Assembly (NCBI GenBank): GCA_018398765.1
Contig: JAHBMJ010003252.1
Coordinates: 20,001-84,000, forward strand
Direction: 5' to 3'
Origin: Chromera velia
Lineage: Eukaryota; Sar; Chromeraceae
DNA length: 64,000 nt
The notes under the pieces were generated by a model. The model was not told the DNA's origin, searched no databases, and saw nothing but the letters and a program-made list of their open reading frames with translations. Within the stretch, counting starts at the first letter, position 1. Each line of letters opens with the position of its first letter. The translations under genes were made by a program, and so were the position numbers. Positions 49,196 to 59,004 of the stretch are shown one piece after another.

Positions 49196-50704
49196 TTAAC
49201 TCGCTCCGGAGGGACTTGGGGCTGACGTTTTTACCTGCACATGTCCTGTAAATTTTGCCGCTTGCGTGGACCGTGTGTCTAATGCCTGGCTGGATGCAGA
49301 TGCACCTGTCTGGCCTCTCTTCTGGTTGCTTCCATTTCCTCCTCTATCTCTCTCCTCTCTTCCATGCTCATCATTCTTTCCCATTGCCTTGTGAGACTCT
49401 CCTTCATTTGACTTGTCGGCCTCTCTCTCTTTTCTTAATCCTGTTGCTAGGTCTCGCTGACTGGCAAGAGGCACAGAGAGTCGCAGCACAGAAGAAGAGA
49501 TCGCTTGTTTCAAGAGACTGATTGACTCTTCATTTCTTCCTGAGGACATGACATTTTCTCCTTTTTGTTCTCCGCCTGTTGCCTGCCTTGCCTCCTTTTC
49601 CTTCTCTTGTTCATGACTCACTGACTCACTTCATTCACAGGGAGGTGACAACATCTGTCTCTGCAGACTGACCGATTCAGAGCTTCTTTCCACTCTGACA
49701 CTTTGCTGACCGGCTGATGATCGGATCGCCGTAGCAGCCCTCTGCTGAGGAAGCAAACTCGGTGGTGGTGTGGGTCCTTGCTCCTGCCCGCCTTGTGCTG
49801 CTACTATCACTTGCAGCTGCACCCCTGGTGCTGCCACAGCCGTAGGTGGCTGTTGCGCACGCGCACTCCCTCTCTTCGCATTTGCTGCCTGCAACAGGAG
49901 CAGGAAGTCGTCATCGCTCGAGTCACTGGAGTCTTCGTCTTCCTTCTTCTCTATTCCTCTCTTCTCTTCTTTCAACTGCTTGGCATTCTCTTCTCCCTCT
50001 TTTTCTTGTGCTTCTGGACTCACCCACACTCCCTCCTCTGCCTGCGGCTCAAGGCCTGTGTCTGTGACTTCTGCGAGCAGAAGTTGGGTGGCCTCATCTA
50101 CCCCCTCATAGCCCCACGTGGCTAGTCTAAGAGTGCCCTTGCGAGACTGATGGACGTCTACAGGGTGGACTGTCTGGACTGTGAAGTCGTTCGGACCTTC
50201 ACTCCAGATCTCTAACACTCTCACTGCATGCGGAGAAGGTCAGGAGATGTACCACCCCCTTTTACCTGGCAGCTCTTTTGTCTTCTTGGCTGTTTTTGCT
50301 CTGTGAGGGGTGAAAATCACCTTGTCCCCACACATGAATTTAAGGGGCGGGTGCTGACCATTCTTCTTGTAGTAGGGGGAGGTGCCAAGCTCGTTCGTAT
50401 GTAGAGCCATGTAGGTCTCGGCCAGTCCTTCCCACAAGTGAGGAAGCATAGCAAGGGGCCACCCTTTCTCCTTCATCATAGTCCTTAATCATCTTTACTG
50501 CTGTTTCTGCGGGTCCTTGAGATGGGGAATGATACTTCGCACTCTCGTCGAAGTGGGTATAGGGCATGGTCGCCTTCATCTTTGCTGACGTGAGGACATT
50601 CTCATTATTAGACCTCATTATGACGATCTGTCTGTGGGGTTTGGGGAGCAGGAGTCTGTTCTGTGCATTGAAACGGACACAGTGATCCATCACAACTGAC
50701 TGTA
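49196..50704 (-). pseudogene. pol: copia-2 integrase C-terminal half and linker, broken
   Basis: From the insertion point the frame carries VVMDHCVRFNAQNR, IVIMRSNNENV (second acidic region, N in place of D as RSNNE), and QGPAETAVKMIKDY with the catalytic Glu. A one-base frame slip near 50480 follows. Then come MLPHLWEGLAETYMALHTNE, CGDKVIFTPHR and the integrase-end KRGWYIS, with stops TGA 50240, TGA 49631 and TAA 49196. The acidic Ser/Asp stretch at about 49900 links to the RT. Confidence 0.8.
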
Positions 50705-50740
50705 CTGACAATTGAAACTTTTGTACTAGAAAGTGACTTT
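50705..50740 (+). repeat. Left TIR of nested element
   Basis: 36 bases reading CTGACAATTG... and ending GAAAGTGACTTT; inverted copy at 54321-54356 with two mismatches. Confidence 0.88.
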
Positions 50741-52343
50741 TAATTTTCTATGTATCACACTAAATTTCATATAAAAAACTAAGTCTTTAAAGCACTTAGA
50801 ATGATTCTATTTATTATTTCTTACCTGCATGAAAGTATGAACAACTTTTAAAGATAAGGTTTAATGGGTTTGTGGTGTGTATGTTGGAAATTGTTGCACA
50901 TGAGTGAGGTGAAAGAGTTATAGTATGTTGATATGTCGGGGAGTGATTGCAGACTCTGCAGGCATGTGACAATGCGCAGTATAATACACAAACAAGCTAA
51001 CTTTTACTTCTAATGGAATACGCCGAATTCGCACACTGATGTAAGGAGGGAGTACACAGCGGGTAACCCCCATGAAAGGTAAGAATGAATATCCGCAAAC
51101 AGATCTGCCGATTTGACACCCACAAAAAGCAGTTCAACCAAACAAATGTTGAGCACTATGACCGTGCAAGAGGTAAATGCTTAGCTTCTGAAAGCCTGAT
51201 CGATCGATGGCCTCTAGCCAGAGGGCCTTGCCCACGACCAGCCATCATAGCGTTCTTGTTTTTTCTGGGTGAGGCCCGGCACTGGCCACTGGGTCTTAGT
51301 CCACCCAGGAGCCCTACCTCCAAATTCTCATGCAAACAAGAGCTGCGCCTCACTCCCACAACTTCAGATCACCCGAGATTACCAGCCGTAATGCTTCCTC
51401 ACGAAACGCAAGCACCGACAAACGGTCCTCCAAGAAAGGCTCAGTTTGACCTGCAGCACAGATATGCAAAAATTCATAAAGTGGCTCACCTTCTGGCCAC
51501 CCAGAGCTGGCCCTTTCATCCAGAAAGCCTTTCCAGCTCCTCATCTAGAGCTTGTTAGAGCGCACGTACGGAAGGGATTCAATGGAAGCTTTACTGGAGC
51601 AACTTTGTAGGCCCCTTTACGTGGAGACGGGCCGTGCCCTTCGTAATGGAAGATCGAAATTGCCCTCTCAGGGCAATCAGTAGACTAAATGTCATAAACC
51701 TAAGAAAAAGCAAAGAAGCCAATCCTCTGAGCTTTCGATAAAGCCTACTTTCATCGCTGGAGAGCAAGTCTATGTGATGGGAGAGAGACGGCACTAGGTC
51801 GGGCTCTGATCGACTTAAAACATTCGACGGAAAGCCGATTTTGGGAGCCGATTTTAGATTGGCCAACCATGTGACGGCCCCGAAAAGCAAGCTACGCATT
51901 GCGGGCCAGGGCCCAGCCGGCCACCAAGGCCAAAAAGCACTTCTCGGCTGCGCGCTGACCCATCAAAAATTTGATTCAAAATACGGATCTGAAAAATTCT
52001 CAGTCAGGTCTTCAGAAAGTTCTTCTCTAGTCAGAAAGTCGGGTCAACAGAATGGGCCTCTATCCACAAAATCTCGTTGTCAAGCGTTCCATTGGATTAT
52101 ATTGGAAAGCTTGACAACGACAAAATCGTGTTCAGCTTGTTGTTCCAGAACCTCATTTTTGGAGGGGTTACAGATTCCGGAGTTTTTTCCCCCTCCGGTA
52201 TCTGTGTTGGCTGGAGACGACTGGTTGCTCGTGGGAGTGGTTGCCTCGGTGCAAAGGAGTTGTACAACAACTAAAAGGGTTGGCGGACTGGTTTGGATCG
52301 CTCAATCAGGTCAGTTCGTTTTGTGTCGTTCCACCAGCAACAT

Positions 52344-52567
52344 GGGGGGGTGGACCCTCTCGCAGGGATACGAAGCAGGCCAATTTGATACCCCTGGTAG
52401 AGGGGGAGGGTCCGACCTGCTCTACAAGTTTGCGTCCAAAATATGTCGAGGAAACACTCCTAGACACATTTTCGATGCAAACCTGTAGAGCAGGTCGGAC
52501 CCCCCCCCTCTACCAGGGGTACCAAATTGGCCCGCTTCGTACACCTGCGAGAGGGTCCACCCCCCCC
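52344..52567. repeat. Long inverted repeat (hairpin), arms about 104 bp
   Basis: Arm 1 (about 52344-52447) starts GGGGGGGTGGACCCTCTCGC. Arm 2 (about 52463-52567) is its reverse complement with roughly ten mismatches. The loop is about 15 bases (GAGGAAACACTCCTA). It may be a foldback element or an RNA hairpin source. Confidence 0.88.
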
Positions 52568-52949
52568 TCCCAATGAGGGAATTGAAAACATCTTATTTGC
52601 AGAGATGAGCCTTCTTGGTGCATGCAAAAGGCTTTGTACGATGTCTGTAAGTGTTCCTGTGTGGCTGCAACCTGGCCATTGTGGTTTCTAAATGACTGAC
52701 TGGTCTGCTCTCGGCAAGGCACAAAACTGCCGTATCCCTTTGTGTGTGTTGTTCACCCCTGCCCCCCTCCTCTGCTCTTTGCAGGTCGTGGATCTCCTCC
52801 AAGAGATGCTTATTTTGTGTTCCAGTCCTTCTTCAACTCCTCCAGAGGTAGGTCTTTGCATTTTCATTAAGGCCGCAGTCTTCAGACTGCGAAAGGGAGT
52901 AGCGCCCCTACGTGCCGAGCCTATGTTTTTTTCTACCTGCCTGACTGCC

Positions 52950-53690
52950 TCCGAAATTTCGCCCTTCTTGCCTGCTTGACTGCCCTCTAGCTTTCGGCCT
53001 TTCTGTTTGGCTAAATGCCTTCCTAATTTTGGCCTTTCCGCCCGCTCTATTGCCTTCCTAATTTCGGCCTTCGCCGCGCTCCCAATTTCGGTTTTCCTGC
53101 CTGCCCGATTGCCTTCCCAATTTCGGCCTTCTTGCCTGCCTGACTGCCTTCCAGAGTTTTGTATTTCTGCCATGCTGACTGCTTTCCCATTTCGGCCTTC
53201 TTGCCTGCCTGACTGCCCTCCAAATTTCGGTCTTTCTGTCTGTCTCAAAGCTTTCCAAATTTCGGCCTTTCTGTCTGCCTGACTGACTTCCAATTTCGGC
53301 CTTCTTGCCTTTCCGGTTGCTTTCCCAATTTCGGCTTTCCTGCCTGCCTGATTGCTTTCCCTATTTTGGCCTTCCTTCCTGCCCAAATTTCCTCCTAATG
53401 CTTCCTAATTTCGGTCATCCTGCTTGCCCGATGGCCTTCCCAATTTTGTTCTTCCTGCTGGCCTGACTGTCTTCCCAAGTTCGGCCTTCTTGTGTATCTG
53501 ACTGCCTCCCAGAGTTCGTTCTTTCTGCCTACATGCCTGCCTTCCAAATTCGGTCTTCTTGGCGGCCTGACTGCCTTCCAATTTCGGCCTTCCTGGCCGC
53601 CTGATTGCCTTCCTGATTTCGGCCTTCCTGCCCGTCCGATTGCTTTCCCAATTTCGGTCTTCCTGCTTTTATGTATCATTCTGATGCAAA
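52950..53690. repeat. Minisatellite, unit about 34 bp, about 20 copies
   Basis: Units of TTTCGGCCTTCTTGCCTGCC, then TGACTGCCTTCCAAA, with variants. The period is not a multiple of three, although the minus strand stays open for 232 codons by chance (RQEGRN-like runs). Confidence 0.88.
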
Positions 53691-53839
53691 TTAAAGATAC
53701 AGGTTGTGTTTGCATGCATGCTTTTATGTATATTCTGGCAATTCGACTGACTTTCTGTTTGTGTGCACGTATTTCTGCAGGTGGCGTTCATGGTGTGCAT
53801 GTTTGATATATACTGAGATGTCCCCCCCCCCCCCCCCCC

Positions 53840-54001
53840 NNNNNNNNNNNNNNNNNNNNNNNNNNNNNNNNNNNNNNNNNNNNNNNNNNNNNNNNNNNNN
53901 NNNNNNNNNNNNNNNNNNNNNNNNNNNNNNNNNNNNNNNNNNNNNNNNNNNNNNNNNNNNNNNNNNNNNNNNNNNNNNNNNNNNNNNNNNNNNNNNNNNN
54001 N
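53840..54001. other. Assembly gap
   Basis: 162 N bases follow an 18-C run inside the nested element, so its true length is unknown. Confidence 0.99.
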
Positions 54002-54320
54002 CCCCTCCCCCCTACCCCTGACACGCCCGCCGTTGAGCAGTGCCTCGTATAAATTAAAAACAAAACAGTTATGATCATGAGAAGAAATGTTTCAATCAGA
54101 TCGATTCAGAGCCATTCAGATGCATTTCTTATAGCATTAATTTACGATGATAGGTACCAGATAATTTATGGTTTTAAAAAAATATATACTCTATATATAC
54201 ATTTTTTTATTTCATTTTTTAAACATCTTACTAAGCTTAAATAGTCTTAAATAAATTATGAAAATCAATTAGTTTAAAAGTTAAACTATCTATTTTAATG
54301 TTTTAAAAACTAAATTTTTT

Positions 54321-54356
54321 AAAGTCACTTTCCAGTACAAAGGTTTCAATTGTCAG
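54321..54356 (-). repeat. Right TIR of nested element
   Basis: Inverted partner of 50705-50740, followed by TA at 54357-54358. Confidence 0.88.
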
Positions 54357-55394
54357 TACAGTCAGTTTCACGTCATTCTTTGCATTGAGCCTTATCATAT
54401 CAATCTCCGTGCTGTGCATTTCGACAATCACTGAGAATGGGTACCCAACGAGCTGCCCAATATCACAATAGGCCAGCTGTCCGTACTCTTTCGCTTCCTT
54501 CTTTCTTCTTCCAGGCACTGCATGCGGTGTTCCGTTGACTGTATTTCTGTCTTCATACAGCTCACACTCCTTCCACACCTTCTTCCTCACCTCCTCCTTC
54601 ACGCCTACCTGCCTTTCTCTGAGGGTAGCAACCAGTCGAGAGAGATCATAGTGTCCAAACCGTGCATGCCACGCCTTCAGCTCGGTGGGATCGGTGAGTA
54701 GACGGTAGTTGGTACCTGCACCTGCCTGCTTCTGCTTCCTTCGGGTAAGGACCTTCTTGACGAAGGCATATGCTTCTACTGTGGGTGCTGCAAGCAGAGG
54801 AGGAGACAACAGCGGACACATGATAAAAAAAGGGAGGTTCGATCTTCCGTCACCAAACGGCTGAGTGATTCTCAGTCTTCTCCCCTCTCCATCTACATCT
54901 GTCACTGTCATATAATTCCTTCCACTGAGAGGGCCTAGGAGGCCATCATCAAGGACCAGGCCTTTCCCGTGAAGTAGATATTTCATTTTCTCCCCGGGCT
55001 TGGTGAAATAGCAGATCACATCAACCTCACCCAACGCCCCCGTGATTTCGTCCACACCCCCAATTCACACCACTCCGTAAGTCCCGATTTGAATCCCTTC
55101 TGCTCTCTCATCACTCACCCCCATGGTGAGCTCAATTGGTTTTTCTCACACAATCCTCCTCGGCTCGATCCTGTCCCTGCACAGAATCGTGTTGCTAGCA
55201 CAGGAGTCTGTGTATATGCAGTCATCATACTAGGACTGGTTCTTCTGTGTCTTCATCTGGTTTGGCTGGACCACAGTGGGGTGGCTGCGGAATGTCATTT
55301 TCGCCTCCGGAGGGTCAAACTGCTGCTGTTAAAGGGGCCCAGGTGTGGTCTTCTCCTTGTCTCCTGTGTTTTCGTCGTCGGTAGTGAGTCTTAG
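54357..55394 (-). pseudogene. pol: copia-2 protease and integrase N-terminal half, broken
   Basis: The protease-like YTDSCASNTI (D-S-C where D-S-G is usual) lies near 55200. The GAG-pre-integrase zinc region has LKAWHARFGHYDLSRL and KECELYED. The first core Asp is in LAYCDIGQLVGY, followed by VIVEMHSTEID. Stops TAA 55329, TAG 55230, TGA 55146 and TGA 55065 interrupt the protease part. The frame then stays open until the nested element. Confidence 0.82.
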
Positions 55395-56816
55395 TTACTG
55401 CTGTGAGTGAGAGGGACTCGGAGGGAGGAGCTGTATGAACCACGCCTTCAGGAACGGATCTGACTTCGTGTTTGCATCATCATCAGACTCTTTGAACAAT
55501 GAAGACAATCCACCACGCGCCTTTCCTCCCGATCTCCCACTGATTCCAGAAGGCAGGACGGGCTTCAATGCCATGTTGGCTTGAGGCTGGGGTTGATTCT
55601 GGAGGAGGCTCTCTGGCTGCTGTGCAGACGGTTGGTCATTCGGGGCACAAGAGAGGCGTGGAGGCAGTTGCCTCTCATTCCTGCAGTAGCGGGCGTAGTG
55701 CCCTCTCATTTCGCACTTGGGGCACGTGTTGTCTGCTACCCAACACTCGTACGGCGGGTGCGATCGATAATACCCGCAGTCTTGGCACTTACCGAGCGTA
55801 CTGCCAGGTGGAGCATTCCTGGGTCTCAGATATTGCTGCGGTGGCTGTTGAGGGTGTTGCTGCTGTTGCATCCACTGCTGCTGTTGGTTGAATTGTTGTT
55901 ACGGTTCTTGCCTCTGACGGGGCCAGGGTTGTTATCTCACGGCAGCATTGGAGCCTCCATACCCTCTTCTTTGTCTCTGGGGAAGCTTAGGAGGCACACC
56001 CGCTTGCCCTGTATAGAGGGCTTGCATTTGATTCTGCATTTCGTCCCTCAGCGCCTGTTGGCAAATGAGGAGACCCAGAGGGCTCTCCTGCTGCTGTTGT
56101 ATGGTCATTGTAAGGTTTGCCTTCAACTGTTCTGATCTCTCTCTCTGCTCTCTTTCGGCCTCTGACTTCTAACTCAGAAAACACCCCTCGCCGTGCTCAT
56201 TGATCTTGTCGCAGATGGCCTTGATTAGGGGCTGGAACTTATTGTAATCTGCCTTGAGTCCAGTCCTGAGTGAGGAGGCTAGCTTCTGGGGAAGTCCGTC
56301 CTGCGTGTAACGTGCTGCATCCTCATCTGCTACTGTAAGGCCACACATATCCACCAGATCTAAAAGGTTCTCCATGGTAGTAATCAATTTCTTGGGCTTC
56401 GCAATGAAGAGAGCCTTGCCAGCCTGAGGGTATTGGCCGACTACCTGGAGGGCTCTGGTTACCTTCTTCTTCTATATCTGAATGGGTACGCTCCGGTTGG
56501 ACCTCACTGCTTCCCATACCTGCTTCAAGTATTCTTTGGAATCGTTCTGGCTGTTGGCATCTTGAATCCCCCCCGCGTACCACTTATTTACAACTCTACC
56601 TACTGCCTGTTTTTCATCCGGGGCAGACTTTAACGTACTCAAGATCTGGTCGATTTCCCAGAGTCTCTTGCTGTCATCGTCTGCTATGGCTTGGTAGGCT
56701 GCCGAACCATCCCGCTTGACAAAGCATCTTCTCTGGTAGTGCTCGAACATCTACTCATCCGTGAGGGGAGGGAACAGAGACTTCTTCTCTTCTCCACCCG
56801 TCTCTCTGTCATCCAT
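55395..56816 (-). pseudogene. gag: copia-2 gag with zinc knuckle, broken
   Basis: ATG 56816 opens MDDRETGGEEKK. The same frame continues through TAG 56751, TAG 56472, TAG 56169, TAA 55932 and TAA 55899 to TAA 55395. Helical capsid-like parts (LWEIDQILSTLKSAPDEKQA; MENLLDLVDMCGL) precede a Gln-rich linker. A canonical zinc knuckle CPKCEMRGHYARYC (C-x2-C-x4-H-x4-C) follows CQDCGYYRSHPPYEC. Two of the stops sit inside the Gln-rich linker, where Gln codons are the neighbours on both sides. Confidence 0.85.
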
Positions 56817-57188
56817 CTTGAATCTGCAGAAATGGGCTTATGATATCAGTCTGAGCAGGCCTTTCTGTTGAGTGATTGAGTCTTTCTGGGGGCTAGGCAA
56901 TGAAGGATGCAAGCAAAAAATACAGAAGAGAAGCAGTTTCAAAGAGTGTTAGTATCGGTCGATTGACTTTCTGATGCCAGAGTCTGTCTTGATCTCCTCC
57001 TGTATGGACGGAATATCGTATCGTCTCTACAACACCAGCGTCCCCTCTGATCCTTTCTTCCCCTTCTCCTTCCTCCCCCTTGAGTTCCCTGCCACCAGTC
57101 TGTCCGATCTCCTCCCCTGGAGCAAGAACAGCCTGCAAGCTCGACGGTTCATGCCCGCCGTCTAAGCACCAGATCGAAGTTTGTGTCC

Positions 57189-57557
57189 TGTCCAGTCTAG
57201 TTTGGACTACTGGCTCCCTTCCGTCCTGTACGGTCTAATGCAATATATTACTGCTAGGTGAGACAATAAGTTTAGTCAGTCAGTACTTCAGTCTGGTACC
57301 TACAGGAGGGTAAGTCTGATAGTCCACCATTCCCACTCCTGGTACTTCTGAATGTTTCTTTCTGATCCAAGTCTCTTTCATTTATTTTTCTGCATGCATG
57401 TGAAGAATTACTTTTTGAGCTTAATTGCACGTTTTGCATTTTGCTTTCAGTCGCTCGCATTCGCGCACGGTCACGCACTTCCTGACCGGGTCTGACTCTA
57501 CTGCGCGCGGCGGCGGGATATTCCAAGATCGGCGCCGCAAGGGCCGAACTTCGGATA
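57189..57557 (-). repeat. copia-2 5' LTR
   Basis: Direct copy of 44708-45077. Its first bases read TATCCGAAG where the 3' copy has TGTCTGAAG, so the terminal TG is mutated. It ends CTAGACTGGACA. Confidence 0.9.
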
Positions 57558-59004
57558 GCCCCGGCATGAAAAGTTGTGGGGATTGAGGGTCTATCTACAA
57601 TAGTCCGAAATTAACTAACAAAATATTCAATCGCTAACTCTGAACCAGCTATAACTAGCCAATTAGCTATGTAGCCAAGAATCTAGCCAACCATTTTACG
57701 TCTCCAGAACAGTTACTTCAAATTACAAAAAATTTAGCATACAAAATAGGACACTTTTTTTCAAAATAGAATATAAAAAGATTAAAAGAAAAAATTTATT
57801 TAAAAAATATAAGCAGATATAAGCACTGTAATGCACTATAACTAAGCCTGTTCAAGTTTTTTTGTTGTCATAGTTATCAAATGTTATTCAGACTCTTTCA
57901 AAGAACCACTTAAATTTCTTATGATGTTTGAGTCATGAGCAACAGATCGAGTAGCGCGTTTTTTTTTTGTACTGTCCCTAGCAGTAGCCTCAAGAATCAA
58001 CCATAGACAGTTACACGCGTAGCGCGTACGTCTTGCAGCATCAGCTAACAAAGATATGTAACATTTAGACATGTAAACAAATCATCGTCCTCCGCTTGCT
58101 CACACATTCTAGTGCTCATGCACTTAACCCACTGCATGAACGGATCGGCCGATCTATTCAGCAACAACAACAAACAAAAGGCAATTAAGCAGGCAAACAA
58201 AAGAAGTAGCGAGACGTACAATCATGGAATTGAATTCATCTTTCATGCTGACGTGTCTCCCTTTCTTCCTTCCATTCTCTCTTCTTTCCTTCCTTTCTAT
58301 CTTTTTTTCTGTGTCTGTTTTGTTTCTTTCTTTCTTTCTGTCTGTCTGTCTGTCTGTCACCCCCCCCCACCCCCTGTCTAAAGAACATGACGGTGTCCGT
58401 TCCCCCAAGTTTGTACGTATTTGTTTGAAGAGCAGTATGCTTATTTTCTCTCGTTTTTCGTTTCTTCTTTTTTTCTTCTTTTTTCTCTTCCTTTTGTCTT
58501 GAGTGGAAGGAGCAGAGGATTACCTTCCTTCCTTTCCTCTTCTGATTTAAAGTTCTCTTCTTCCCCCCCCTCTTGCTCTATTTCTCCCTCCTATGGGAAC
58601 AGACATAGCCGCCTGATCTACAGCGAGAAGGAATGAGTGCACGTTGAAGCAGAACTCGCTTGTCTTTTTCGGTGGAGAACAGCTGGAGAACAAGAAAAGA
58701 ACGAGCCACAAACAAGAACAAGTTACAAAGAAATGAATAAAGTGGATTGAATTTCTTTGTGTCGGGTTGAATGTTTTTTCTCTCTGTGCGGACCAACTGA
58801 AAATTAATGGCTCCCTTTGCATCGGAAAAGTTCATCTCCATGCTTTCCAGAGGAGGGAAAACTCAAAAAGGACACTGTCAAGCATTCCTCTCATTCCCTT
58901 TCTTTCTGAGTGCTCACCTTCTCTGGCTTTCGCCTGTTTCCCTCCCGGTTTACCTCATCCCCTCATTTCTCCCACCATCTTTTCTTCCTTGCTTCCCGGA
59001 TCAG
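57558..59004. other. Intergenic spacer and 3' flank
   Basis: An AT-rich island (57580-57900) is followed by moderately CT-rich sequence with (TTTC)n(TCTG)n at 58322-58358, then the 3' flank of the FG-GAP gene. No gene is recognised. Confidence 0.45.

Larger units (their letters stand above)
50703..54358. mobile_element. Nested non-autonomous TIR element, TA target duplication
   Basis: 36-bp terminal inverted repeats (50705-50740 and 54321-54356) start CTGACAATTGAAAC and match at 34 of 36 positions. Each is bordered outside by TA. Removing the element and one TA rejoins the copia-2 integrase in frame (..K-L-T-V-Q-S..). The joined target is the perfect palindrome AACTGACTGTACAGTCAGTT. The 3.65-kb interior has no recognisable transposase. 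It holds AT-rich ends, a long hairpin, a 34-bp minisatellite and an assembly gap. A TA duplication would fit Tc1/mariner-like or related transposition, but the palindrome also allows GTAC as the duplicated unit, so the superfamily is open. Confidence 0.82.
44708..57557 (-). mobile_element. Ty1/copia LTR retrotransposon copia-2 with nested insertion
   Basis: On the minus strand the order is 5' LTR (57189-57557), gag from 56816, zinc knuckle, protease, integrase, RT and RNase H to 47255, a 2.1-kb pyrimidine-rich spacer, a purine tract (GGGATAGGGGGAA read on the minus strand) and the 3' LTR (44708-45077). One frame runs from gag to RNase H with a single frameshift near 50480, but 13 in-frame stops break it: plus-strand positions 56751, 56472, 56169, 55932, 55899, 55395, 55329, 55230, 55146, 55065, 50240, 49631 and 49196. 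The integrase is split by a 3.65-kb TIR element. The LTR pair is about 95 percent alike by eye. I found no convincing target duplication, and the LTR ends differ at their last bases. Confidence 0.9.

Noticed and set aside
52688-53386. 232-codon minus-strand ORF
   Set aside because: It is an open reading of the 34-bp minisatellite, whose period is not a multiple of three; repetition explains the openness.
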